A stretch of DNA of 52,544 nt from Candidatus Zixiibacteriota bacterium (GTDB taxonomy: Bacteria; RBG-13-66-14; B26-G2; WVWN01): assembly GCA_030613505.1 (NCBI GenBank), contig JAUWLW010000018.1, positions 1 to 52,544 on the forward strand, given 5' to 3'. The position numbers and the translations under genes were made by a program. Shown here piece by piece: positions 9,850 to 18,090 of the stretch. Every line of letters begins with the position of its first letter. Positions within the stretch are counted from its first letter, which is position 1. Below the pieces are notes generated by a model, which worked only from the letters and a program-made list of their open reading frames with translations, was not told the origin of the DNA and searched no databases.

Positions 9850-11181
9850 TTGTTCGACGTAATAAAAAGGTTCTTTGTCAACTTAAGAAACGTCTTCAAG
9901 ATCCCGGAACTGCGCCGGAAGGTCTTGATTACGGTGGGGCTGATCCTGGTGTATCGGATAGGCCGCCACATCCCGGTGCCCGGCGTCAACGCCGACGTGC
10001 TGACCTCTTTCTTCGAGGCGCAAAAGGGAACGCTCTTCGGCCTGTTCGACCTCTTCTCCGGCGGCAACCTCACCCGGGCCACGGTGTTCGCGCTCGGCAT
10101 AATGCCCTACATCTCGAGCTCGATCATCTTCCAGCTCCTCGTCACGGTTATCCCGTATCTCGAGAAGCTCTCCAAGGAGGGGGATGCGGGCCGCAAGAAG
10201 ATAACCCAGTATACCCGCTACGGCACCGTCGTGCTCTCGATCGTCCAGGGCTCCGCCATCAGCTTTTGGCTTGAAGGCTTGGCCCCGGGCGGAATCGCGG
10301 TCGTGGCGTCGCCGGGCTGGGGCTTCCGGTTGATGACCATCCTGACGTTGACCGCCGGCACGGCCTTCATCATGTGGCTGGGCGAGAAGATAACCGAGTT
10401 CGGCGTGGGCAACGGCATATCGCTCATCATCTTCGCCGGCATAGTCGCGGCGATGCCCGGCGGGACGATGAAAACCATAAACAACTTGATCCACGGCGAG
10501 ATGGACGTCGTTACGCTCATCGTCATCCTGGCCGTAATGGTCGGCGTAGTCATGGCCGTGGTTTACATGCAGCAGGCGCAGCGGCGAATTCGCGTCCAGT
10601 ACGCCAAGCGGATCGTGGGCCGGAAGGTGTACGGCGGCCAATCTACCCATATACCCATCAGGGTCAACACCGCGGGCGTCATTCCGGTCATCTTCGCCAG
10701 CTCCATAATAATGTTCCCGCAGACCATCCTGATGTTCGCGGGGGGCCGGGGGGGAATTATCGAGCAGGTGGCCCAAATGCTGGTGCCGGGGCAGTGGTTG
10801 TACGTCGTCGTCAACGTCGTAATGATTATATTCTTTACCTATTTTTATACCGCCGTCGTCCTCAATCCGCAGGACATGGCGGAGAACATGAAGAAGTACG
10901 GCGGCTTTATTCCGGGCATACGGCCCGGTAAGAACACCGCCCAGTACATAGACCGAATCATAACGCGCATAACGCTTGTGGGAGGCTTCTTCTTGGCGGC
11001 CATCGACACCCTGCCGACGGTGCTTATCACTTTTATGAAGGTGCCCTTCTACTTCGGCGGGACCGGCCTTTTGATCGTCGTGGGGGTGGCGCTCGACACC
11101 ATGCGCCAGATAGAGTCCCACCTCCTCATGCGCCACTACGACGGCTTCGTCAAGAAGGGGCGAATACGGGGCCGGGTTTAG
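9850..11181 (+). CDS. secY: Preprotein translocase subunit SecY
   Basis: Channel subunit of the Sec translocon in the inner membrane, 443 residues with about ten membrane segments. The start is TTG at 9850, one base after the rplO stop. Diagnostic text: VYRIGRHIPVPGVN, LFSGGNLTRATVFALGIMPY with YISSSIIFQL (the plug region and second segment), and NPQDMAENMKKYGGFIPGIR near the C-terminus. Its place after rplO is canonical. Confidence 0.97.
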   Translation: MFDVIKRFFVNLRNVFKIPELRRKVLITVGLILVYRIGRHIPVPGVNADVLTSFFEAQKGTLFGLFDLFSGGNLTRATVFALGIMPYISSSIIFQLLVTVIPYLEKLSKEGDAGRKKITQYTRYGTVVLSIVQGSAISFWLEGLAPGGIAVVASPGWGFRLMTILTLTAGTAFIMWLGEKITEFGVGNGISLIIFAGIVAAMPGGTMKTINNLIHGEMDVVTLIVILAVMVGVVMAVVYMQQAQRRIRVQYAKRIVGRKVYGGQSTHIPIRVNTAGVIPVIFASSIIMFPQTILMFAGGRGGIIEQVAQMLVPGQWLYVVVNVVMIIFFTYFYTAVVLNPQDMAENMKKYGGFIPGIRPGKNTAQYIDRIITRITLVGGFFLAAIDTLPTVLITFMKVPFYFGGTGLLIVVGVALDTMRQIESHLLMRHYDGFVKKGRIRGRV

Positions 11182-11188
11182 AGCTCGC

Positions 11189-11830
11189 ATGCGACTCGTC
11201 CTGATAGGGCCGCCGGGCGCCGGTAAAGGCACCATAGCGGAGAAGGTGGCGGCAAATCACGGCCTCGCGCACCTCTCGACCGGCGACATGTTGCGCGACG
11301 CCATAGGACGGGGGACGCCGCTGGGGGCGAAGGCCAAAGAATACGTCGATACCGGTAGGCTCGTTCCGCAGGAGGTCTTGGGCGAGGTCGTGGCCGAAAA
11401 GGTGCGCCAGCTGGACGGATTCGTACTGGACGGCTACCCTCGGTCGCTCGAGCAAGCCGAGTTTTTAGCGGCCCTGGAGGGCGTCGACGTGGACGCGGTT
11501 ATTTACGTCGCCGTCGGCGAGGAAGCGGCCGTCGGTAGGTTGCGGGGACGGCGGGTATGCGCGAAGTGCGGCGCCGTTACCCATACCGAGACCGCCGAAA
11601 CTTGCGGAAATTGCGGCTCCGGCGACCTCGTTGCCCGGACCGACGACCGGCCGGATACGCTCAAGAAGCGGTACGGGGTTTACATGCGCGAGACGGAGCC
11701 GGTCATCGAGTACTACCGGGGCCGCGGCGTCTTGCGCGAAGTGGACGGGACGGGGAGCCGGGAAGAGGTTTTGGCTCGGGTGGAAGCGGCGATCGGACCT
11801 ATCGCGGCCTGCGGCGATGATAAACGTTAA
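11189..11830 (+). CDS. adk: Adenylate kinase with zinc-binding LID
   Basis: Cytoplasmic enzyme for ATP + AMP = 2 ADP, 213 residues. The P-loop is GPPGAGKG at residues 7-14, and the AMP-binding segment follows (STGDMLRDAI). The LID (from about residue 120) carries four cysteines, C124, C127, C139 and C142, so it is the zinc-binding long form. The usual Gln after the P-loop Thr is Ile here (GKGTIA). Its 3' end overlaps map by 14 bases. Confidence 0.96.
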   Translation: MRLVLIGPPGAGKGTIAEKVAANHGLAHLSTGDMLRDAIGRGTPLGAKAKEYVDTGRLVPQEVLGEVVAEKVRQLDGFVLDGYPRSLEQAEFLAALEGVDVDAVIYVAVGEEAAVGRLRGRRVCAKCGAVTHTETAETCGNCGSGDLVARTDDRPDTLKKRYGVYMRETEPVIEYYRGRGVLREVDGTGSREEVLARVEAAIGPIAACGDDKR

Positions 11831-12572
11831 GTCCGCGGGGGAGGTAGAGGTGATGGCCCGGGCCGCGGCGATAGTGGTCGACGCGATGAGGGAAGCTCGC
11901 CGGCGCGCGGAACCGGGAAGCAGTACCGCGGCGCTGGACCACGCCGTGCGGAAGACGATCGAGGGTGCGGGGGCGAGGCCGGCGTTCCTGGGGTACATGG
12001 GTTTCCCCGCTTCGTCTTGCATCTCGTTGAACGCCGAGGTCGTCCACGGCATACCTTCGCCTGACAGGATTTTAGTGGAGGGGGACGTGGTGTCGGTGGA
12101 TGTGGGCGTGTTGTTGGACGGTTATTACGCCGACGCGGCGTTTACGGTGGCTCTGGGAGACGGGGCGGCCGAGTTGTTGGCGTGCGGCCGGCGGTGTTTG
12201 GAGAACGCCGTGGCGCAGTGCCGGGCCGTCAACCGTTTGGGCGACGTCTCGCACGTCATCGAAAAGACGGCCCAGGAGGGCGGCTTCGACGTCGTGCGCG
12301 AGTACGTAGGCCACGGCATCGGGGCGAAGATGCACGAGGAACCCCAGGTGCCGAATTACGGGCTGCCCGGGCGTGGGCCGAGGTTGGTCTCCGGTATGGC
12401 GCTGGCGCTCGAGCCTATGGTAGTGACGGGCGATTGGCGGACCAAGGTTAGCGGGGACAAGTGGACCGTCGTTACTCAGGACGGCGGCCTCTCGGCGCAC
12501 TTCGAACACACGGTAGTGATAACCGACGACGAACCGAGGGTATTGACGCGGGGTTGGGAAGAGTTCGTCTAA
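11817..12572 (+). CDS. map: Methionine aminopeptidase, type I
   Basis: Removes the initiator methionine from nascent proteins; 251 residues. The start is ATG 11817 inside the adk 3' end; the longer frame upstream is adk in another reading frame. All expected residues are visible: metal ligands D95, D106, H166, E199 and E230, and the substrate-contact histidine H77 (VVHGIP). The order secY-adk-map-infA is typical. Confidence 0.96.
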   Translation: MINVKSAGEVEVMARAAAIVVDAMREARRRAEPGSSTAALDHAVRKTIEGAGARPAFLGYMGFPASSCISLNAEVVHGIPSPDRILVEGDVVSVDVGVLLDGYYADAAFTVALGDGAAELLACGRRCLENAVAQCRAVNRLGDVSHVIEKTAQEGGFDVVREYVGHGIGAKMHEEPQVPNYGLPGRGPRLVSGMALALEPMVVTGDWRTKVSGDKWTVVTQDGGLSAHFEHTVVITDDEPRVLTRGWEEFV

Positions 12573-12590
12573 AGGACTAAGACGGCTGTT

Positions 12591-12809
12591 TTGGTGAAGG
12601 AACGAACCATACAGGTAGAGGGGGTCGTCGTCGAGCCGCTCCCCAACGCGATGTTTCGGGTGAAGCTGGACAACGGCCATGTCCTCCTCGCGCACGTATG
12701 CGGGCGCATGCGGATGCATTTCGTCCGCATACTTCCGGGCGACCGCGTCAAGGTCGAGCTTACGCCCTACGACCCCAACCGCGGCCGCATTACGTGGCGA
12801 TATAAGTAG
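12591..12809 (+). CDS. infA: Translation initiation factor IF-1
   Basis: OB-fold initiation factor that occupies the A site, 72 residues. The text [20 protein letters not shown], then [19 protein letters not shown] and [14 protein letters not shown], closely follows the family. The start is TTG 12591 or GTG 12594 (adjacent codons); AAGGA lies about 14 bases upstream. Confidence 0.96.
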   Translation: MVKERTIQVEGVVVEPLPNAMFRVKLDNGHVLLAHVCGRMRMHFVRILPGDRVKVELTPYDPNRGRITWRYK

Positions 12810-12832
12810 CGGCCGCCGTCGAGGTGGCGACG

Positions 12833-12946
12833 ATGAAAGTACGACCTTCGGTAAAAAAGATCTGCAAGAAGTGCAAGATAATAAAAAGGCGCGGCGTCGT
12901 TCGCGTAATTTGCGAAAACCCCCGGCACAAACAGCGCCAGGGGTAG
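12833..12946 (+). CDS. rpmJ: 50S ribosomal protein L36
   Basis: The smallest ribosomal protein, 37 residues, read from ATG 12833 to TAG 12944-12946. [20 protein letters not shown] and the ending NPRHKQRQG are typical. C11, C14, C27 and H32 make the zinc site, so this is the zinc-binding form. It lies between infA and rpsM, its standard place. Confidence 0.97.
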   Translation: MKVRPSVKKICKKCKIIKRRGVVRVICENPRHKQRQG

Positions 12947-12975
12947 GAAGCGCCTTTTAAGGGAGAAGTGCACCC

Positions 12976-13350
12976 ATGGCACGTATAGCCGGCGTTGACT
13001 TGAACCGCGCGAAGCGCATCGAGGCCGCGCTGCCGTATATCTTCGGCATCGGCCCCACGACCGCGCGCGCTATCCTGGCGAAGGCCAACGTGAACCCCGA
13101 TACCAGGGTCAAGGATTTGACGGACGCCGAGGTGGCGCGTCTGCGCGGCGTCATTGAAGAGGGGCATAAGGTCGAGGGCGCGCTCCGCTCCGAGGCGGCG
13201 GCCAACGTCAAGAGGTTGATCGCTATAAACAGCTACCGCGGCCTCCGCCATAAGAAAGGCATGCCCGCCCGAGGCCAGCGCACGAAAACCAACGCCCGGA
13301 CCCGCAAGGGCCCGCGCAGGACGGTCGGGCGGAAGCGGAAGAAGAAGTAA
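12976..13350 (+). CDS. rpsM: 30S ribosomal protein S13
   Basis: Small-subunit head protein S13, 124 residues, contacting the P-site tRNA and the large subunit. Family text: [34 protein letters not shown], and the basic C-terminus [20 protein letters not shown] with an RKGPRRTVG ending. It opens the alpha-operon part of the cluster after rpmJ. Confidence 0.97.
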   Translation: MARIAGVDLNRAKRIEAALPYIFGIGPTTARAILAKANVNPDTRVKDLTDAEVARLRGVIEEGHKVEGALRSEAAANVKRLIAINSYRGLRHKKGMPARGQRTKTNARTRKGPRRTVGRKRKKK

Positions 13351-13385
13351 CCTCGCCCGGGGTTAATAACACGAGGTGATAAACC

Positions 13386-13775
13386 GTGGCCAAGGTTAAA
13401 AAGAAGACTAAGAGGAAAGTCAAGCGGACGGTTTCGGAAGGCACCGTCTACATCAAGTCCTCTTTCAATAATACCCTTATAACCATCGCCGACAAGGACG
13501 GGAACGTCGTCGCCTGGGGTTCGGGCGGTTTGGTCGGCTTCAAGGGGTCCCGCAAGTCTACGCCGTTCGCGGCCCAGATCTCCGCCGACCAGGCGGCGAA
13601 GCGGGCCGTGGCCATGGGATTGAAGGAGGTCGAGGTGCAGGTAGTGGGGCCGGGTTCGGGGCGCGAGTCGGCGGTGCGCGCCATCCAGGCCTCCGGCCTC
13701 CGCGTGACCGGCATCCGCGACCGCACCAAAATCCCGCACAACGGCTGCCGGCCCAGGAAGCGGCGTCGGGTATGA
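13386..13775 (+). CDS. rpsK: 30S ribosomal protein S11
   Basis: Small-subunit platform protein S11, 129 residues, from GTG 13386. Conserved segments: [54 protein letters not shown], and the C-terminus [17 protein letters not shown]. Confidence 0.97.
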   Translation: MAKVKKKTKRKVKRTVSEGTVYIKSSFNNTLITIADKDGNVVAWGSGGLVGFKGSRKSTPFAAQISADQAAKRAVAMGLKEVEVQVVGPGSGRESAVRAIQASGLRVTGIRDRTKIPHNGCRPRKRRRV

Positions 13776-13801
13776 CGCCGCGTTGCGAGGTTTCGTAAGA
13801 T

Positions 13802-14449
13802 ATGGCTAAGTATCGTGGCCCGAGTTGTCGAATCTGCCGTCGCGAAGGGGCGAAACTCTTTCTCAAGGGCGAGCGCTGCTTCGCGCGCGGCAAGTGCCCG
13901 GTGGACAAGCCGGTTAACCCGCGCAACTACCCGCCCGGGCAACACGGTTTGAGGCGCCGATTCCGGATATCCGACTACGGCGTGCGGCTCCGCGAGAAGC
14001 AGAAGCTGCGCCGTACGTACGGCCTTTTGGAAAACCAGTTCCGGAAGTACTTCCGCCTGGCGGTCCGGCGCAAAGGCGTAACGGGCGAGAACCTCCTGCA
14101 GCTGCTGGAGATGCGTCTGGACAACGTCGCGTACCGGTTGGGGTTCGTTTCCGCCCGCGGGACGGCGCGGCAGCTTGTGCGGCACGGCTTCTTCACCGTC
14201 AACGGCCGACGGGTGAACGTCCCCTCGTATCAGGTCAAGGTGGGCGACGTCGTAGCCACCGTCGAAAAAGGTTTGCGGATCGAGCCCATCAAGTACGGTT
14301 TGGAATATAACAGCGGGAAGCTATTGCCGGAATGGTTGGAATTTGACCCGAAGAAGGCCGAAGGGCGGGTGGTCTCGCTGCCGACGCGCGAGCAGATTCC
14401 CGTCCCGGTCGACGAGCACCTGGTCGTCGAGTTCTATTCCCGCGTATAG
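13802..14449 (+). CDS. rpsD: 30S ribosomal protein S4, zinc-binding type
   Basis: Primary 16S-rRNA-binding protein S4, 215 residues. The N-terminus carries four cysteines (C9, C12, C26, C32), marking the zinc-containing form. An S4 RNA-binding domain is seen near residues 100-150 (LLQLLEMRLDNVAYRLGF, RQLVRHGFFTVNGRRVNVPS). In E. coli S4 represses the alpha operon. The gene is followed by a 45-base gap to rpoA. Confidence 0.97.
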   Translation: MAKYRGPSCRICRREGAKLFLKGERCFARGKCPVDKPVNPRNYPPGQHGLRRRFRISDYGVRLREKQKLRRTYGLLENQFRKYFRLAVRRKGVTGENLLQLLEMRLDNVAYRLGFVSARGTARQLVRHGFFTVNGRRVNVPSYQVKVGDVVATVEKGLRIEPIKYGLEYNSGKLLPEWLEFDPKKAEGRVVSLPTREQIPVPVDEHLVVEFYSRV

Positions 14450-14494
14450 CTGCACTTTCAACGATCGTGACGAGCAAAGGAGTGGGACTGGCCC

Positions 14495-15466
14495 ATGAAG
14501 GCTGACGCTTTTCAGATGCCGCGTGGGGTCAAGTTCGAACCCGAGGGGGCAAAGGGTTCGTGGGGTAAGTACGTTATCGAGCCCCTCGAGCAAGGGTTCG
14601 GCCTGACGCTGGGAAACGCCGTCAGGCGCGTCCTACTTTCGGCCATCGAAGGTACGGCTATCACGTCCGTCAAGATCGACGGCGTATTGCACGAGTACTC
14701 TACGATCCCGAACGTCTACGAGGACACTACCGAGATCATAATGAACCTCCGGGGGCTGGTACTGCGCCTCGACGCCTCCCGACCCAAGACCATCTACCTC
14801 GACGTCGAAGGCGAGGGCGAGGTCACCGGCCACGACATCATCGCCGACCCGGACGTCAAGATTATCAACCCCGCCCAGAAGATAGCGACGTTGGCTGAGG
14901 GCGGCCGCCTCAAGATGGAAATGGAAGTGAGCCGGGGACGCGGCTACGTTCCGGTGGAACGCTTGCGCGACGAGGAACGGCCCGTGGGAGCTATGCCCAT
15001 CGACGCCGTCTACACCCCGGTGCGCAAGGTGAAGTACGCCGTCGAGGAGACGCGCGTGGGCCAGCGGACCGACTACGACCGCCTGGTGGTCGAGGTTTGG
15101 ACCGACGGCAGCATGACCGCCAACCAGGCCCTCGACGCCGCGGCGAAAGTTTTACAATCCCACGTCGAGTTGTTAGTCGATTTCGAGACCAAGCGGCCGC
15201 CGGAGCAGGCGCGGGAGGACGAGGAGCGTGCTCGACTAATAGAACTCCTCTCCCGCAACGTTAACGAGCTCGAGCTCTCGGTGCGGGCCGTGAATTGCCT
15301 GGAAATGGGCGATATCAAGACTATTCGCGACCTGGTCGCCAAGACCGACGCCGAAATGCTCAAGTACCGCAACTTCGGCCGCAAGTCGCTCAACGAAATA
15401 AAGGAAGTGCTGACCGGGATGGGCCTTTTGTTGGGGATGGACGTCTCCGACATAAAGGACGATTAA
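14495..15466 (+). CDS. rpoA: DNA-directed RNA polymerase subunit alpha
   Basis: Alpha subunit, 323 residues. The N-terminal dimerisation domain (about 1-230) shows EPLEQGFGLTLGNAVRRVLL and TSVKIDGVLHEY; the C-terminal domain (about 245-315), which contacts upstream DNA and activators, shows SVRAVNCLEMGDIKTIRDLV and RNFGRKSLNEIKEVL. An AAAGGAG lies about 14 bases before the ATG, a rather long spacing. It sits between rpsD and rplQ as in most bacteria. Confidence 0.97.
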   Translation: MKADAFQMPRGVKFEPEGAKGSWGKYVIEPLEQGFGLTLGNAVRRVLLSAIEGTAITSVKIDGVLHEYSTIPNVYEDTTEIIMNLRGLVLRLDASRPKTIYLDVEGEGEVTGHDIIADPDVKIINPAQKIATLAEGGRLKMEMEVSRGRGYVPVERLRDEERPVGAMPIDAVYTPVRKVKYAVEETRVGQRTDYDRLVVEVWTDGSMTANQALDAAAKVLQSHVELLVDFETKRPPEQAREDEERARLIELLSRNVNELELSVRAVNCLEMGDIKTIRDLVAKTDAEMLKYRNFGRKSLNEIKEVLTGMGLLLGMDVSDIKDD

Positions 15467-15468
15467 CC

Positions 15469-15957
15469 ATGCGTCACCGCAAGTATAAGAGAAAGTTCTC
15501 GCGGACGCCGTCCCACCGGCGCGCGATGATGTCCAACCTCGTTCGGTCGCTGTTCCATTACGAACAGATAAATACGACCGAGGCCAAGGCCAAGGCCGTC
15601 AAGGCCCTGGCCGACCGGATCATCGCCCGCGCCGGCGAGGACACCGTTCACGCCCGGCGTTTGGTCGCGCCGGTAGTCCGCGACCGCAACCTGTTATGGA
15701 AGCTCTTCCACGAGATAGCGCCCATCGCCGAGGGCGCGGGGGGCGGCTTCGTTCGCATAGTCAAGACCGATACCCGCCACGGCGACGGCGCCCCCATGGC
15801 CCTCGTCGAGCTGGTTAACAAGACCAAACGCTACTACGACCGGCGCAAGGCCGAAGAAGATGCCCGGAAGGCCAAGAAGGAGGAGGCCCGCCAGGCAGCG
15901 GAAAAGGCGCGCGAGGCGGCCCAGGTCTCGGGCGGCGGTCCCGCCGTTACCGAGTGA
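15469..15957 (+). CDS. rplQ: 50S ribosomal protein L17 with charged tail
   Basis: Large-subunit protein L17, 162 residues, from ATG 15469, two bases after the rpoA stop. The core MRHRKYKRKFSRTPSHRRAM, then ALADRIIARA and MALVELVNKTKR, ends near residue 120. A tail of about 40 residues rich in Glu, Ala, Lys and Arg follows. It is the last gene of the cluster and is followed by a clear terminator. Confidence 0.96.
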   Translation: MRHRKYKRKFSRTPSHRRAMMSNLVRSLFHYEQINTTEAKAKAVKALADRIIARAGEDTVHARRLVAPVVRDRNLLWKLFHEIAPIAEGAGGGFVRIVKTDTRHGDGAPMALVELVNKTKRYYDRRKAEEDARKAKKEEARQAAEKAREAAQVSGGGPAVTE

Positions 15958-15977
15958 CGCCCCGCCCGGGACGAAGA

Positions 15978-16003
15978 CCTGGCCTACTAGGCCGGGTTTT
16001 TTT
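15978..16003 (+). terminator. Rho-independent terminator of the ribosomal supercluster
   Basis: Stem CCTGGCCT / AGGCCGGG (eight pairs with one G-U), loop ACT, followed by a run of T at 15997-16003. It lies 20 bases after rplQ and separates the ribosomal genes from the perR promoter. Confidence 0.85.
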
Positions 16004-16075
16004 ATAGGCGGCGGGGCCGAAACGTGCGGCAAAACGTGTTTACGTCGGCGTCCACGGCATTATCGGAAAAAACTA

Positions 16076-16104
16076 TTGACGAAATCGGTCAAATATATTA
16101 TCTA
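16076..16104 (+). promoter_or_regulatory. Predicted promoter of perR
   Basis: TTGACG (16076-16081), a 17-base spacer, and TATCTA (16099-16104) in an AT-rich stretch. TTGAC and GTCAA at 16076-16080 and 16088-16092 form a perfect inverted repeat around the -35. A Fur/PerR-like box overlaps the expected transcription start. Confidence 0.65.
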
Positions 16105-16105
16105 T

Positions 16106-16120
16106 CAATAATAGTTATCA
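16106..16120 (+). promoter_or_regulatory. Fur/PerR-like operator
   Basis: CAATAAT-A-GTTATCA is a 7-1-7 imperfect inverted repeat. It matches the Fur 7-1-7 pattern TGATAAT-N-ATTATCA at 11 of 14 positions and the PerR pattern TTATAAT-N-ATTATAA at 10 of 14. It begins just after the predicted -10, where binding would block transcription, as expected for autoregulation by the adjacent gene. Confidence 0.6.
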
Positions 16121-16140
16121 TTAACATATAGGAGCAAGGA

Positions 16141-16560
16141 TTGGAGAAGCCCGAAAAATTGAAGATGACGGTGCAGCGACGGGTCATCCTGGAGGAGATC
16201 AGGAACGCCGGGACCCACCCCTCGACCGACGAGTTGTACCTGGCGGTGCGGCAAAGACTCCCCGACATCAGCATGGCTACCGTTTACCGCAACCTCGAGA
16301 CGCTCGCCGAGCACGGCTTGATTCGGCGGCTGTGGGAGGTGGGCGCGCCGCGGCGATACGACGGCGAACTGGCCGACCATTACCACGTCGTGTGCGAGCA
16401 GTGCGGCCGCGTCGACGACGTGCCGTTGGAAGCGGTGGACGGCTTTCTGGATGAGGTGCGGAGAGTATCCGACTACGACGTGCAGGGCTACCGCCTCGGA
16501 TTCTACGGCTTGTGCCCGGACTGCCGGCGCGAGGCGCCCGACCGGCGCCCGGCCGCGTGA
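16141..16560 (+). CDS. perR: PerR-type peroxide-sensing Fur-family repressor
   Basis: Fur-family transcription factor, 139 residues, from TTG 16141 behind TAGGAGCAAGG. A winged helix (ISMATVYRNLETLAEHGLI) is followed by a dimer/metal domain. Structural zinc cysteines are C85/C88 and the LCPDC pair near the end. Regulatory-site candidates are H26, D74, H80, H82 and D93. The last aligns with Asp104 of Bacillus subtilis PerR, where Fur usually has Glu, and H26 with the oxidisable His37. I therefore infer a peroxide sensor rather than an iron sensor, supported by rubrerythrin and tpx downstream. Classic Fur remains possible. Confidence 0.85.
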   Translation: MEKPEKLKMTVQRRVILEEIRNAGTHPSTDELYLAVRQRLPDISMATVYRNLETLAEHGLIRRLWEVGAPRRYDGELADHYHVVCEQCGRVDDVPLEAVDGFLDEVRRVSDYDVQGYRLGFYGLCPDCRREAPDRRPAA

Positions 16561-16641
16561 CCTCCTCCCGATAAAAGTTGCGGCGGCCGGAACTAAGGAT
16601 TACGGGCATTCACACGGCGCGTTAAACGCAGGAGGTTCGAC

Positions 16642-17217
16642 ATGGCCGGAATAAAGGGGACCCGGACGGAGAAGAATTTGCTCACGGCTTTCGCGGGGGA
16701 ATCGCAGGCGCGGAACCGCTACACCTATTTCGCCGGCCGGGCCCGCAAGGACGGCTTCGAGCAGATCGCCGCCGTCTTCGAGGAGACCGCCAATCAGGAG
16801 AAGGAACACGCCAAGCGGCTCTTCAAGCTGCTGGAGGGGGGCGACGTCGAGATCCAGGCGGCGTACCCGGCGGGGGTCATCGGCGCCACCGCGGCGAATT
16901 TGGAGGCCGCGGCCGGGGGCGAAAACTACGAATGGACCGACATGTACCCCTCCTTCGCCAAGGCGGCGCGCGAGGAAGGGTTCGGCGAGATAGCGGACAT
17001 CTTCGAGGCCATAGCGGTCGCCGAGAAGCAGCACGAGAAGCGATACCTGGGCCTGCTCGCCAACGTCAAAGCCGGTACCTTTTTCACGAAAGATAAGGCG
17101 GTGGTGTGGCGCTGCCGGAACTGCGGATACCTTTATGAAGGAGTGGAGGCGCCGGACCCCTGCCCGGCCTGCGACCATCCCCAGGCCCACTACGAGTTGC
17201 TATGTGAGAATTGGTAG
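16642..17217 (+). CDS. Rubrerythrin (diiron peroxidase with rubredoxin domain)
   Basis: Classic 191-residue rubrerythrin that reduces hydrogen peroxide in anaerobes. The four-helix diiron domain shows [20 protein letters not shown] and [13 protein letters not shown] in its first half and the matching [12 protein letters not shown] in the second. The C-terminal rubredoxin-like domain has CRNCG and CPACDHP. A strong AGGAGG precedes the ATG. It is 81 bases after perR with no visible promoter of its own, so the two are probably cotranscribed. Confidence 0.95.
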   Translation: MAGIKGTRTEKNLLTAFAGESQARNRYTYFAGRARKDGFEQIAAVFEETANQEKEHAKRLFKLLEGGDVEIQAAYPAGVIGATAANLEAAAGGENYEWTDMYPSFAKAAREEGFGEIADIFEAIAVAEKQHEKRYLGLLANVKAGTFFTKDKAVVWRCRNCGYLYEGVEAPDPCPACDHPQAHYELLCENW

Positions 17218-17267
17218 TAGACGCGGGAGTTACCCGGTTTGAAGGGGGAAAGTTCAAGAGCGGACGG

Positions 17268-17316
17268 CCGCGGCGCCCCTCGCGAGTTAAGCGCGTGCGG
17301 GAACCGCGGTTTTTTT
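17268..17316 (+). terminator. Possible rho-independent terminator after rubrerythrin
   Basis: Two CCGCGG elements (17268-17273 and 17304-17309) can pair, with partial pairing of the CG-rich sequence between them, and seven T follow (17310-17316). The inner stem has mismatches, so strength is uncertain. Confidence 0.5.
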
Positions 17317-17376
17317 CGCCGGTATAACCGGGCCGCGCGCAGCGAATTTTAAACCGCCGGCCGCAGGAGGGCCGCT

Positions 17377-17943
17377 ATGGACGTTAAAGAAGCGATAATC
17401 GCGAGGCGCGCGTATCGCTCGCTGGCGCCGGTCGAAATCACCGATGAGCTAATTCGCGATTTGGCCCAGTGCGCCGGCCTCTCCGCCTCGTGCTTCAATA
17501 ATCAGCCGTGGCGCTTTATCTTCGTCTACGACCCCGACACGCTGGCGAGTATGCGGGACGTAATGTCCAAAGGCAACGAGTGGACCTTCGACGCCTCCAT
17601 GATAATCGTCGTCCTCAGCAAGAAGGAATACGATTGCGTGATACGGGACCGCGAGTACTACCTCTTCGACGTCGGCATGGCGACGGCTTTCATTATATTA
17701 CGCGCCACGGAGCTGGGCCTCGTCGCGCACCCCATCGCCGGCTACAGCCCCCGCAAGACGAGGGAGGTCCTGGGCATACCGGAGGATATGGACGTCGTGA
17801 CGCTGGTGAACGTGGGCCGGCGCGCCGACGCCATAAGTCCGGTTCTCTCGGAGCAACAAGTCGAGGCGGAGCGGGAGCGGCCCGAGCGGCTGCCACTCGA
17901 TGAGATCGCGTACCTCAACCGCTATCCCGCGGAAGAGCGGTAA
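17377..17943 (+). CDS. Nitroreductase-family flavoprotein
   Basis: FMN-dependent oxidoreductase of the nitroreductase fold, 188 residues, behind GCAGGAGGG. Seen: the N-terminal VKEAIIARRAYRSLAP (FMN phosphate contact), CFNNQPWRFIFV, and GLVAHPIAGYSPRKTREVLG in the C-terminal half. Substrate cannot be told; members reduce nitroaromatics, quinones or flavins or act in cofactor pathways. Its place in the oxygen-defence island suggests a redox-housekeeping role, which is inference. Confidence 0.88.
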   Translation: MDVKEAIIARRAYRSLAPVEITDELIRDLAQCAGLSASCFNNQPWRFIFVYDPDTLASMRDVMSKGNEWTFDASMIIVVLSKKEYDCVIRDREYYLFDVGMATAFIILRATELGLVAHPIAGYSPRKTREVLGIPEDMDVVTLVNVGRRADAISPVLSEQQVEAERERPERLPLDEIAYLNRYPAEER

Positions 17944-18034
17944 CCCGTGTGCCTGCGCGCCGACCAACGACGTGCGCGAGATGCTCGCGTCCCTCGGCGT
18001 CGAAGGCGACCCGTCGCCCTAGGCGGCTTAAAGT

Positions 18035-18063
18035 TTTACCTGGAATAATTTTATCTATTTAAT
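18035..18063 (+). promoter_or_regulatory. Predicted promoter of tpx
   Basis: TTTACC (18035-18040), a 17-base spacer and TTTAAT (18058-18063) in an AT-rich block unlike its GC-rich surroundings. AAAGGAG precedes the tpx ATG. An operator may overlap, but no clear PerR box was found. Confidence 0.5.
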
Positions 18064-18090
18064 TATATTTAGCCGCGAAAGGAGAACGCC

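Noticed and set aside
9883-11235. 450-residue open frame antisense to secY
   Set aside because: The plus-strand SecY is unmistakable; the antisense product is low-complexity His/Asp/Arg text typical of a shadow.
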